Source: Acidobacteriota bacterium
GTDB lineage: Bacteria > Acidobacteriota > Blastocatellia > Pyrinomonadales > Pyrinomonadaceae
Reading direction: 5' to 3'
Assembly: GCA_019247865.1 (NCBI GenBank)
Contig: JAFBAJ010000554.1
Location: 1 to 9,799 of the forward strand
Length of the DNA: 9,799 nucleotides
Both the position numbers and the translations under genes were made by a program. The notes beneath the pieces are model-generated. The model was not told where the DNA came from, did not search any database, and was given only the letters and a program-made list of their open reading frames with translations. Positions 1 through 6,795 of this stretch are shown piece after piece. Position 1 is the first letter of the stretch. Each line of letters begins with the position of its first letter.

Positions 1-1
1 A

Positions 2-1009
2 GGCTTCGGCGCACCCGTGCGTTATGCTGCCGGGAACAGCCCGTCGTCTGTGGCAATCGCGGACTACAACACGGACGGAAGGTATGACCTCGCCGTCTCA
101 AATTTCGTGAACGATGTCTCCATCATGCTCAACACCTGCACGGCGCGTAGAGCGGTTCCGTTCGACTTCGACGGAGACGGCAAGACTGACTACGCAGTCT
201 ATCGCGCGGGCGCGACGGCCACCGACCCGAGCTACTGGCATATCCTGCAAAGCTCGGACAACACGTACGTCAGCGCGGCATTCGGGATTGGCGAAGACCG
301 GATCGTGCCGGTTGATTTCGACGGCGACGGCAAAGCCAACATCGCCGTCTGGCGGCCTTCGACCGGATACTGGTACACCTCTTTCGATCCGGCCACCAAT
401 TTCGGAGCCGTCCAGTGGGGCATCAGCGGCGACATCCCTGCGCCCGGCGATTTCGACGGCGACGGCAAAGCAGACCTCGCGGTCTTTCGTCCCTCGAACG
501 GCTTCTGGTACATCCGCCGCAGCTCCGACGGAGGCTTTGACTTTAAGCAGTTCGGCTCGCCCTTTGACCGGCCGCTGATGGGAGATTTCGACGGCGACGG
601 CAGAGCCGACCTCGCCTTCTTCCGAGCGAGCGGCGGCAACCTTTTGTGGAACATCCTGCAAAGCTCGGACGGCGCGATTGTCACTCGTATCTTCGGCGTG
701 TCGACCGACAAGATCGTCGTCGCGGATTACAGCGGCGACGGCGCGACCGACATCGCGGTCTTTCGTCCCAACACCGGCAGGTGGTACACCTCCACCAATC
801 CGGCGACGAACTACGGCGAGCAGCAGTGGGGACAGAGCGGCGACGTGCCCGCGCCGGGAGATTTCGACGGCGACGGCAAGGCTGATCTGACCGTCTTCAG
901 GCCGAGCAACACAGTCTGGTACAGCCTCAGGAGCACGGACGGCGGAGTGCAGAGCCGGCAGTGGGGCCTCGGCACAGACCTGCCCGTTCCGTCGGCCTTC
1001 ATTCCGTAA
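2..1009 (+). CDS. FG-GAP/VCBS repeat beta-propeller protein, C-terminal part (5' end outside window)
   Basis: The frame is open from the first complete codon (GGC TTC GGC GCA, read G-F-G-A) to a TAA at 1007-1009, so the true start lies before the window; 335 residues are visible. The first ~45 residues are a classical FG-GAP unit (G-F-G-A-P-V, then S-V-A-I-A-D-Y, ending V-S-I-M-L-N). Then follow six blades of about 45-50 residues, each opening with D-F-D-G-D-G-K/R-A-D or a close variant. This is a DxDxDG calcium-binding loop, followed by A-V-F-R-P and a W-Y strand. The fifth blade has a degenerate loop (D-Y-S-G-D-G). The chain ends P-V-P-S-A-F-I-P with no anchor or sorting tail, so the blades are the true C terminus. 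Proteins of this kind are usually secreted or surface-bound adhesins or carbohydrate/protein binders; the export signal would be outside the window. The ligand is unknown. It is transcribed alone as far as can be seen, and a terminator follows 52 bp after the stop. Confidence 0.93.
   Translation, partial: GFGAPVRYAAGNSPSSVAIADYNTDGRYDLAVSNFVNDVSIMLNTCTARRAVPFDFDGDGKTDYAVYRAGATATDPSYWHILQSSDNTYVSAAFGIGEDRIVPVDFDGDGKANIAVWRPSTGYWYTSFDPATNFGAVQWGISGDIPAPGDFDGDGKADLAVFRPSNGFWYIRRSSDGGFDFKQFGSPFDRPLMGDFDGDGRADLAFFRASGGNLLWNILQSSDGAIVTRIFGVSTDKIVVADYSGDGATDIAVFRPNTGRWYTSTNPATNYGEQQWGQSGDVPAPGDFDGDGKADLTVFRPSNTVWYSLRSTDGGVQSRQWGLGTDLPVPSAFIP
164..1006 (+). repeat. Tandem blade repeats with three-blade higher-order order (ABC-ABC)
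   Basis: Blades begin at 164, 314, 449, 584, 725 and 860. Blade 1 resembles blade 4 (both contain H/N-I-L-Q-S-S-D, encoded by an identical 18-bp stretch at 242-259 and 654-671). Blade 2 resembles blade 5 (both W-Y-T-S, P-A-T-N, Q-W-G, S-G-D, P-A-P-G; about 30 of 45 residues equal by eye). Blade 3 resembles blade 6 (V-F-R-P-S-N, W-Y, D-G-G; about 27 of 45). A duplicated unit of three blades, roughly 410-420 bp, explains this better than six independent copies. Confidence 0.8.
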
Positions 1010-1048
1010 CGGAGCGGCTGGGAAAGTTACTCTCGCCGTTGCGGCTCC

Positions 1049-1076
1049 TTGACGGGCGGGACGCGTATGAGACAAT
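1049..1076 (+). promoter_or_regulatory. Possible sigma-70 promoter for the DUF62-like gene
   Basis: TTGACG (1049-1054) and GACAAT (1071-1076) are 16 bp apart, matching the -35 box at 5 of 6 and the -10 box at 4 of 6 positions. Transcription would start near 1083, about 65 bp before the ATG at 1148. The -10 box lies inside the left arm of the terminator hairpin of the preceding gene, so a transcript from here would carry only the right arm and would not form that hairpin. Predicted from sequence only. Confidence 0.4.
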
Positions 1077-1114
1077 AAAGCTTACAAGCTCTATGTCTCA
1101 TACGCGATTTTTTT
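1062..1114 (+). terminator. Intrinsic terminator after the FG-GAP gene
   Basis: A perfect 13-bp inverted repeat (CGCGTATGAGACA at 1062-1074, its complement at 1094-1106) encloses a 19-nt loop and is followed by A and seven T (1108-1114). It lies 52 bp after the stop codon at 1009. A small inner pairing of AGC with GCT in the loop could lengthen the stem. The structure is what is expected of a Rho-independent terminator on the + strand. Confidence 0.8.
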
Positions 1115-1147
1115 ATGTATACGAACCAGGGAAGGTAGCTCGAAGAT

Positions 1148-1936
1148 ATGTTGATTCATCTCGTCGCCGATTACGGATACGGCGATCTGGCCTTTGCAGA
1201 AGTAGTGCAGCGCATCAAGACGCATCTGCCCGATGCGGAAACAGTCCTCACGCCGGTGCCGGCTTTCTCCACTCTCGCCGCAGGATTCTGCGTGGCGCAG
1301 CTCGGTCTCAATCAGGCTCCGGCGGGAACCATCATCTATCACAACGTCGCGCCGCGACAGGACGCGGAAGAGGCGCGCGCGGATAACGCGGGCGAGCGGC
1401 TGGCCTTCGCGCGGCTGTCGACCGGAGTGCGCGTCATCGGCGTCAATGCGGGAGAGGCATTTTCGTTCGTGCGTGATGCGGCGGAAGAGCTGCGCTGGGC
1501 TGCGGTTCCGGCCGGGGGCTCGCAGTTCCGCTCGCGCGACCTCTTTCCGAAAGCCGCCGCCGCCATCGCCCTCGGCCAGCCGGACGCGCTGGCCGAAGAG
1601 ATCGAACGGACTGCAATCCCGGACGTTCCGGCAAATCGCATCGCCTACATAGATGGTTACGGGAATTTGAAGACGACCATACGGGCCGCGGAGGCTGCAT
1701 TCGCAGGCGGCACGCGCGTGCGAATCTCGCTCGGCGAGAAGGAGCTGGAAGCGACGGCGAGCGACGGCACTTTCGCAGTCGAGCAGGGACAACTCTCCTT
1801 CGCTCCGGGCAGCAGCGGCTGGAAGAATGGAGACGGAAACGAAACGCGCTGGATGGAGCTCTTCCTGCGCGGCGGCAACGCCTGGGAAGAGTTCGGCCGA
1901 CCCGCAATCGGCTCGTTGATTAAGATCAGCAGGTAA
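1148..1936 (+). CDS. Divergent SAM hydroxide adenosyltransferase / DUF62 family protein
   Basis: The protein has 262 residues, close to the usual ~260-280 of the family of SAM hydrolases, chlorinases and fluorinases. Matching landmarks are: an N-terminal V-A-D-Y-G-Y-G-D in place of the usual T-D-F-G-x-x-D; S-R-D-L-F-P-K-A-A-A (129-138) in place of G-R-D-x-F-A-P-V-A-A; Y-I-D-G-Y-G-N-L (167-174) in place of I-D-x-F-G-N; and a C-terminal barrel ending with G-G-N-A-W-E-E-F-G and G-S-L-I-K-I. The V-V-D-P-G-V-G segment that carries catalytic Asp and Arg is not recognisable (Y-H-N-V-A-P-R at 64-70 stands there), and the catalytic His before G-R-D reads Arg128. The typical enzymes hydrolyse SAM to adenosine and methionine; with the triad lost, this one may bind a nucleoside without that activity. 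No signal peptide is seen, so it is probably cytoplasmic. The ATG is preceded by only a weak purine stretch (GGGAAGG, 13 bp away). Family placement is fairly sure, the reaction is not. Confidence 0.8.
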   Translation: MLIHLVADYGYGDLAFAEVVQRIKTHLPDAETVLTPVPAFSTLAAGFCVAQLGLNQAPAGTIIYHNVAPRQDAEEARADNAGERLAFARLSTGVRVIGVNAGEAFSFVRDAAEELRWAAVPAGGSQFRSRDLFPKAAAAIALGQPDALAEEIERTAIPDVPANRIAYIDGYGNLKTTIRAAEAAFAGGTRVRISLGEKELEATASDGTFAVEQGQLSFAPGSSGWKNGDGNETRWMELFLRGGNAWEEFGRPAIGSLIKISR

Positions 1937-1941
1937 AATTC

Positions 1942-2011
1942 TCACGCAAAGGCGCAAAGACGCAAAGGAAAGCATCTCTGCTCTTCTTTGCGTCTTTGCG
2001 CCTTTGCGTGA
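1942..2011. repeat. Palindromic octamer hairpin repeat, copy 1
   Basis: Perfect 26-bp arms (1942-1967 and 1986-2011) enclose an 18-nt loop. Each arm holds three tandem octamers of the type CGCAAAGR (CGCAAAGG, CGCAAAGA, then CGCAAAG). It fills the gap between two convergent stop codons (1936 and 2021). On the - strand the hairpin is followed by a short T-rich stretch (AATTTT), so it might help end transcription of the gene at 2021-3355; there is no T-run on the + side. The arms are identical to those at 8648-8717, while the loop is different. Confidence 0.9.
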
Positions 2012-2020
2012 AACCGGTGT

Positions 2021-3355
2021 TTACTTACTGATGCCGCCGTTCTCCAGCGCGGTGTAGGTGTCCGGCGAGTAGAGGCCGAGCCAGGGGTCTGAGCTGGGCG
2101 TCAGGAAGAGGTCTTGATAGACCTTCTCGTTGAGAACCTCGACCTCTGTGTAGTAGACCGTCCCCGTTCCCAGCCACGCGTGCAGCCTCGAATGCATGGT
2201 GTACTCGTTGCGGATGGTATCGAAGGCCAGATAACGCTCGAAGTTTTCCACCAGCCGCGCGAGCTGCTCCTGATTGAGCGCCGCGCCCTTCTCGGACGAG
2301 TTCTGGCGACGGATGAGAGCTATGCTGTCCGGGCCGAGCTTCGCGTCCGACGCGTGCAGAGCGGCAATCTTGTGCCACATCGCTTCGTCAGTCGCCTGCT
2401 GTAGCTCCAACACATCAGAGCTGATGGCGTTGATGATGTTCAGCTCGGAGACGCTCTTCGTCATCGCCGTGCGCGCCGCGACGCGCGCGTCAAACGACTT
2501 GCCTTCGGCCTCATCCTGAATGATTGATGCGGGGACTTTGACTCCGACCTTCCTCGCGTCAGCCGTCCATGCCTTTGTGATCGCGTCCACTTGTGCCTTG
2601 TGATAACTGACCAGCATCTCCAGGCGCTCGTAGGAGGACTTTCCGGCGAGCTGTTTGGCGACCGTCTCGGCCTGCGTCAACGCGCGCAGGAATCCTTGCG
2701 GGCCGTAAAGGCCGGGCAGCGCGTCTATGACTTCGCCCTCGCCATTGAGAACGTAGTGAATGCTGTTGCCGGTCAGCGTGCGCTCCAGCTTGCGGCCGTC
2801 GCCGTAATCAATCGTCACGCGCGGCGCGGGGCGCACAGACTTCCAGTGGAGCACGAAACGCTCGCGCAGGACATCCGCGACCGTCTTGTCAGCGTAGAGC
2901 ACAGTGCGGAAGAAACGGCTGTTGGCGCAGGAATACTCCTCGCTCAGATTGCCGAGCAGGCGCAGAGAGAGAATCGGCTTGCCGCTCGCACGCGACTCGG
3001 CTTGCGCCTTCTCCAGATCGGTGTACCAGTAGAGGCGCGAAGCGTAGCTGTTGCGCTGCTGGCTGACGGCGTCGAGCGCCGCAGAGATGCGCGACCATGT
3101 CTCGCCGCCCTGCGCGTCTGTCGCCGCGCCCGTCGCGCGCGCCTTGATCTCAACGGCATAGGCTTCAAAGAGCGCGTCCAGCCCGGCCTGTCCCAGCGCA
3201 CGCAATTCGGCGATGGCTGCTGCCGCCTCCTTAGGATTGGCGGACGTGGCATCGCGCGCCAGCGTCCTGGGATTCGAGCCGGCGAACGCCGCCTGCGCCA
3301 ACAAGAGACCGAGGGAGACTGACAAAACGAACCGTCTGAAAGCTTTGGTATGCAT
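2021..3355 (-). CDS. Exported thioredoxin-like domain protein with a single cysteine
   Basis: Read from the ATG at 3355 the protein has 444 residues. This start is chosen because AGGAG lies 9 bp upstream and because it begins a clear signal peptide (basic M-H-T-K-A-F-R-R, a hydrophobic stretch, then A-Q-A-A-F-A cleaved before G26). The frame stays open upstream, but that stretch looks non-coding and runs into a repeat. Residues ~30-65 are an alanine-rich helical part. Residues ~105-230 look like a thioredoxin-like fold of the Thioredoxin_7/DUF255 kind: Y-W-Y-T-D-L-E-K-A-Q-A-E-S-R-A-S-G-K-P-I, then S-C-A-N-S-R-F-F-R, then V-L-R-E-R-F-V-L-H-W. Where active thioredoxins have CxxC there is Cys143 followed by A-N-S, so classical disulfide exchange is unlikely. 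The C-terminal ~200 residues are helical and unassigned. It is probably periplasmic or outer-membrane associated. Its partner is unknown; it lies downstream of the M16 peptidase on the same strand, but 193 bp and a hairpin separate them. Confidence 0.82.
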   Translation of the reverse strand: MHTKAFRRFVLSVSLGLLLAQAAFAGSNPRTLARDATSANPKEAAAAIAELRALGQAGLDALFEAYAVEIKARATGAATDAQGGETWSRISAALDAVSQQRNSYASRLYWYTDLEKAQAESRASGKPILSLRLLGNLSEEYSCANSRFFRTVLYADKTVADVLRERFVLHWKSVRPAPRVTIDYGDGRKLERTLTGNSIHYVLNGEGEVIDALPGLYGPQGFLRALTQAETVAKQLAGKSSYERLEMLVSYHKAQVDAITKAWTADARKVGVKVPASIIQDEAEGKSFDARVAARTAMTKSVSELNIINAISSDVLELQQATDEAMWHKIAALHASDAKLGPDSIALIRRQNSSEKGAALNQEQLARLVENFERYLAFDTIRNEYTMHSRLHAWLGTGTVYYTEVEVLNEKVYQDLFLTPSSDPWLGLYSPDTYTALENGGISK

Positions 3356-3364
3356 CACGAACAT

Positions 3365-3369
3365 CTCCT
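3365..3369 (-). promoter_or_regulatory. Ribosome binding site fixing the start at 3355
   Basis: On the - strand AGGAG stands here, 9 bases before the ATG at 3355. Another in-frame ATG at 3364 touches the motif directly and is too close to be used. This decides between the two candidate starts. Confidence 0.7.
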
Positions 3370-3476
3370 GGCTGAGTAGGATAAGCGAGGGCGCGCTTGA
3401 GACTTTGTATCCGGCAAAGTTAGTTTGGTTGCCCCTCGTTCGGACTGACGCAGCGCGAGAGCGGTTTTTGCTAATA

Positions 3477-3545
3477 AGCCACAGAGGCACAGAGACACGG
3501 AGCAGAAAATAATTACATGCTCTGTGGCTCTGTGTCTCTGTGGCT
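3477..3545. repeat. Palindromic octamer hairpin repeat, CACAGAGR type
   Basis: Arms of 28 bp (3477-3504 and 3518-3545) match at 25 of 28 positions and enclose a 13-nt A/T-rich loop. The left arm consists of tandem octamers CACAGAGG, CACAGAGA, CACGGAGC after an AGC lead. The right arm ends 3 bp from the stop codon (3549-3551) of the M16 peptidase gene, so the RNA of that gene would fold into this hairpin right after the stop. The architecture is the same as at 1942-2011 (three octamers, mirrored), with a related octamer. Confidence 0.88.
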
Positions 3546-3548
3546 AAT

Positions 3549-6449
3549 TTAAAGCGTTGGACTTGTGCCGGTTGTCGCCGGTTGGTAGTCGCCCGCGATG
3601 ACGATGGTTAACTGGTCGGGGCGGAAGTATTTGCGAATCGCGGCGTTGACCTCTGCGAGCGTAACGTCCTGGATGATCTGCGGATAGCGATCCAGGTAGT
3701 CCAGGCCAAGCCCGTAAAACTCCGCGTTCCAGAGCGCGCGCGCGAGGCCGCGATTGGTCGCAAGGCTCACTTTGAACGAGCCGATGGCGGAGGATTTCTG
3801 ATCGGCCAGCTCGTCCTCGCGTATGCCCTGCTCGACGTAGTCGCGCAGGACTGCGGTCGCGGACTGAATCGCGCGCTCGACGTTGAAGGGATTGACGGAG
3901 ACGCCGATGTACCACGGCCCGGCGGCGAGCGACGGCGCGCGAAAGGCCGAGTTGATGCCGTAGGTCAAGCCCTCTTTGTCGCGCACCTGCAGGCCGAGCC
4001 GCGAAGAGAGCGTGGATTGTCCGAGCGCGCTGTTCGCCAGAACCGCCGCGTAGTAATCCTCCGACGCGCGACGCAGTGGAGCCGCCGAGCCGAGCAGGAT
4101 ATCCACGTTCGCTTTATCCTTGAGCAGCACGATCTCGCGCCGCGCGCTCTCCTGATGCACAGGGTCTGTGACGTTGATGTCCACGCTTTCGGGGCCGCTG
4201 AACGAGCCGAAAGCCTGCTCGAACTGCGCGCGCACTTCGGCCGCGTTGATGTCGCCGACGAGCGTCAATATCAGCGAGCGCCCGCCGTACCGCTCTGTGA
4301 AGAATGCGTGCACGTCGTCGGTCGTGATCGAGTTGATGCTTTCGATGAGACGTTCGCCCGGCGGAACGTAGTAGGGATTGGCCTCGTCGAAGATGAGGTT
4401 GCTGAAACGCTCGTAGCCGCGATAGCGCGTGTTGGCCTGCTGCTCCTGAATCGAAGCGATGAGCTGCTGCTTCAGCCGCTCCAGCTCGTCTGCCGGAAAA
4501 GCAGGCTCGCGCAGCTCTTCGGCCAGCGTCTCGATGAGCAGCGGCAGGTCCTGCGTGAGAGAGCGTGCGGCGATGTTGACCGCGAACGGGTCGGTCGAAA
4601 AGTCTATGTCCGCGCCGACCGATTCGAGGTCGCCCGCGATCTCCAGCTTGCTCCGCTTCAACGTCCCGCGCGAGAGCATCTCGGCGGTCAACTGCGCCAG
4701 CCCCGGCTTGTCGCGCGGCTCAAAATATGAGCCCGCGCGCAGCGAGCCGCGCAGGGAAACGGTCGGGGTCGCACGGTTCTCAAGCATCAGGAGCACCGCG
4801 CCGTTCGGCAGCTCGTGACGCACGACGCGCTCTGCGAAGTTCGACTGGCCGACGCTCTCCGGCGTGTTCGCTTCGGCCGCGTCCGATGACTTGCTGCCGC
4901 GTTGCGGTAAGCCCTGCTGCGCCTGCTCCTGCGGCGTGGTCGAGCCGCCCGATTCATTCAGGAGCGAAGCATCCGTCGCTTCCACGATGGCGCTGCCGTC
5001 CTCGCCGCTCGGCTCATCATAAAATTTGACGCCGCGCGGAAAGAGAGCGCGCGCTTCGCTCGGCTTATCCTGCGAGCCGTTGCCGTTGCCGTTTCCATTC
5101 GCGCGCTTGGGAATAAAATGGCCGACCGTGCGATTGTCTTCGTGCAGGTACGCGCGCGCGACTCTTTGCACGTCCTCCGGCGTAACGCGCTCGATGTTGG
5201 CCGAGTAGTCTTTATAGAAACGCCAGTCGGCGATGGCTTCGGCCTCCGAAATCTGGACGGCGATATTGAAAGTGCCGTCGCGCCCGAACGCCTCGGCCGC
5301 GAGAATCTGCCGCTTGGCTTTCTCAACCTCTGAGCCATCTAAGCCAGCCTCCGCCACGCGCCCCAGCTCCGACAGGATAACCTCTTCGACGCGCGCGGCC
5401 TCGACGCCGGGCGTGACGGTCGCGTAGATGTTGAAGAGCCCCGGATCACGATGCTGGTCGCAGTTGGTGTGGACGCTGACGGCCAGCTCCTTTTCGACCA
5501 GCGCCTGGTAGAGACGGCTCGTGACGCCGTTCGACATCGCTGCGGAAAGGACGACGAGCGGATAGATATCGTTCTCGGCGGGCGGATTGGCGGCGCGCTC
5601 TGCGAGCGCTTCGTTCGAGAGCACGGACATCTGCCCGAGCACGCCCGGCGTGTGAAAGCCGATCTGCACCAGCGCCAGCTCGCCCGCGCGACGAATCACG
5701 AAGCGGCGCTCGCCCTCCTGCAAAGGCTCTTCCGTGTAGACCTCCGGGATCGAGTGCTCCGAAGCCGGATACGCGCCGAAGTATCTGCCGATCAGCTCTA
5801 AGGCTTCGCTCTCGTTGAAGTCGCCGACCAGAATCGTCGTCGCGTTGTTCGGATGATAAAAGGTGTCGAAAAATTCTTTGAGGCGCGAGGTCGGCACGCC
5901 CTCCACGTCCGTGCGCCAGCCGATGGTCGGATGATGATACGGATGCTCGCGAAAGGCTGCGGCGTAGACCGCCTCGTCCAGCACTTCCGAAGGCTCGTTC
6001 TGGCCGCGCTCCAGCTCGTTGCGGACGACCGTCATCTCGGACTGGCGGTCGCTGTCGGCGATCAAAGAGTTGCGCATCCGGTCTGCTTCGAGCTGGATGG
6101 CGAGCTCGATCTGATCCGACGGCACGGTCTCGAAATAGTTGGTGCGGTCGTACCAGGTGGTGGCGTTAAAGTCCGCGCCGATCTTTTGCAGGGTCGCGGC
6201 GATCTGCGTGTTCTGCTCTTTGTTAAAGGTCGGCGTGCCCTTGAACATCATGTGTTCCAGGAGATGCGTCGAGCCGGTGTAGCCGACGGCCTCGTTGCGC
6301 GAGCCGACCTTGTAGAGCACCATCACAGTCGCGACCGGCGCGACGCGGTTTTCGACGAGCAGGACCTTCATCCCGTTCTCTAAACGGTACTCGCGGATTC
6401 CTTCCTCTTCGGTCACGAACGTGACGCCCTGCGGCAATCTCTCCTGCAC
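3549..6449 (-). CDS. M16 family zinc metallopeptidase, two fused M16 units
   Basis: The protein has 966 residues, the length of a fused double M16 (pitrilysin/processing-peptidase type) protein. Unit 1 (residues ~20-448) has the inverted zinc motif H62-L-L-E65-H66 in T-H-L-L-E-H-M-M-F-K-G-T, with the third ligand probably Glu145 in V-V-R-N-E, so it should be the catalytic half. Residues ~449-538 form a low-complexity linker with N-G-N-G-N-G-N-G and many S, Q and E. Unit 2 (~539-960) has the equivalent site destroyed (Q586, A589 and E590 at the H, E and H positions) but keeps R823 and Y830 in R-D-K-E-G-L-T-Y, the Arg/Tyr pair that binds the substrate backbone in M16 enzymes. One active and one inactive half is normal for this family. 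The start is a GTG with GGGG seven bases upstream; an in-frame TAA closes the frame shortly before. No signal peptide is seen, so it may act in the cytoplasm, on peptides. Substrate unknown. Confidence 0.93.
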   Translation of the reverse strand: MQERLPQGVTFVTEEEGIREYRLENGMKVLLVENRVAPVATVMVLYKVGSRNEAVGYTGSTHLLEHMMFKGTPTFNKEQNTQIAATLQKIGADFNATTWYDRTNYFETVPSDQIELAIQLEADRMRNSLIADSDRQSEMTVVRNELERGQNEPSEVLDEAVYAAAFREHPYHHPTIGWRTDVEGVPTSRLKEFFDTFYHPNNATTILVGDFNESEALELIGRYFGAYPASEHSIPEVYTEEPLQEGERRFVIRRAGELALVQIGFHTPGVLGQMSVLSNEALAERAANPPAENDIYPLVVLSAAMSNGVTSRLYQALVEKELAVSVHTNCDQHRDPGLFNIYATVTPGVEAARVEEVILSELGRVAEAGLDGSEVEKAKRQILAAEAFGRDGTFNIAVQISEAEAIADWRFYKDYSANIERVTPEDVQRVARAYLHEDNRTVGHFIPKRANGNGNGNGSQDKPSEARALFPRGVKFYDEPSGEDGSAIVEATDASLLNESGGSTTPQEQAQQGLPQRGSKSSDAAEANTPESVGQSNFAERVVRHELPNGAVLLMLENRATPTVSLRGSLRAGSYFEPRDKPGLAQLTAEMLSRGTLKRSKLEIAGDLESVGADIDFSTDPFAVNIAARSLTQDLPLLIETLAEELREPAFPADELERLKQQLIASIQEQQANTRYRGYERFSNLIFDEANPYYVPPGERLIESINSITTDDVHAFFTERYGGRSLILTLVGDINAAEVRAQFEQAFGSFSGPESVDINVTDPVHQESARREIVLLKDKANVDILLGSAAPLRRASEDYYAAVLANSALGQSTLSSRLGLQVRDKEGLTYGINSAFRAPSLAAGPWYIGVSVNPFNVERAIQSATAVLRDYVEQGIREDELADQKSSAIGSFKVSLATNRGLARALWNAEFYGLGLDYLDRYPQIIQDVTLAEVNAAIRKYFRPDQLTIVIAGDYQPATTGTSPTL

Positions 6450-6715
6450 AGCTTTTCCCCAGTCTCTCTCAAATTTTTACTTCGATGCCCGATCTGCTCC
6501 GGACCTTTGCCTCGACGGCCGTGGTCCATTGTCATCCATCTCGGGCGCGAATGCGAGCGACGGCGCGGAGGGCAGTATGCCCCAATCCCTTTGCGTATCT
6601 CGCGCCTTTTTGTGGCAATACTTTCGCAATTCGCGGCTCCAACCCAAAGAGCTTCAATCTCTCTCGGCGCTCCTGGCGTCCTCCGCCAGCGTTTCTCGAA
6701 CTGTGGCACGTGGCA

Positions 6716-6744
6716 TTGGACGCGCCTCAGGATTGTGGTATGAG
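6716..6744 (+). promoter_or_regulatory. Possible extended -10 promoter of glnS
   Basis: TATGAG (6739-6744) is preceded by TG at 6736-6737, an extended -10 arrangement, and by a weak -35 box TTGGAC (6716-6721) at 17 bp. Transcription would start near 6751, giving a leader of about 45 bases before the ATG at 6796. The match is moderate, so this is only a candidate. Confidence 0.3.
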
Positions 6745-6775
6745 ATATTTGCTCAGGAAGCTAACGTATTCAATT

Positions 6776-6783
6776 AGGAAGGA
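6776..6783 (+). promoter_or_regulatory. Ribosome binding site of glnS
   Basis: AGGAAGGA precedes the ATG at 6796 by 12 bases in an A/T-rich leader. It supports this ATG as the start and contrasts with gltX, which has no such motif. Confidence 0.6.
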
Positions 6784-6795
6784 AATACAAAATTA

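Larger units (their letters stand above)
6450..6795. other. Divergent intergenic spacer between the M16 gene and glnS
   Basis: These 346 bases hold the starts of two divergent genes. Short open frames exist on both strands, but none has a recognisable domain or a good ribosome site, so I call no gene. A small GC-rich stem-loop (CTGGCG at 6673-6678, CGCCAG at 6684-6689, loop of 5) is visible and lacks a T-run. The right end holds the likely glnS promoter and ribosome site. I see no convincing promoter for the M16 gene on the - strand. Confidence 0.5.

Noticed and set aside
98..1075. Long open frame (325 codons) on the - strand opposite the FG-GAP gene
   Set aside because: It mirrors the repeat codons of the gene on the + strand, which has an unmistakable domain pattern; the antisense protein is only Arg/Ala/Val-rich repeats.
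1091..1975. Open frame (294 codons) on the - strand opposite the DUF62-like gene
   Set aside because: Its start lies in the hairpin repeat (giving F-A-S-L-R-L-C-V), a well-known artefact pattern, and the + strand gene has better family support.
4017..4730. Open frame (237 codons) on the + strand inside the M16 peptidase gene
   Set aside because: The - strand gene has all M16 motifs through this region; the + frame is compositionally a shadow.
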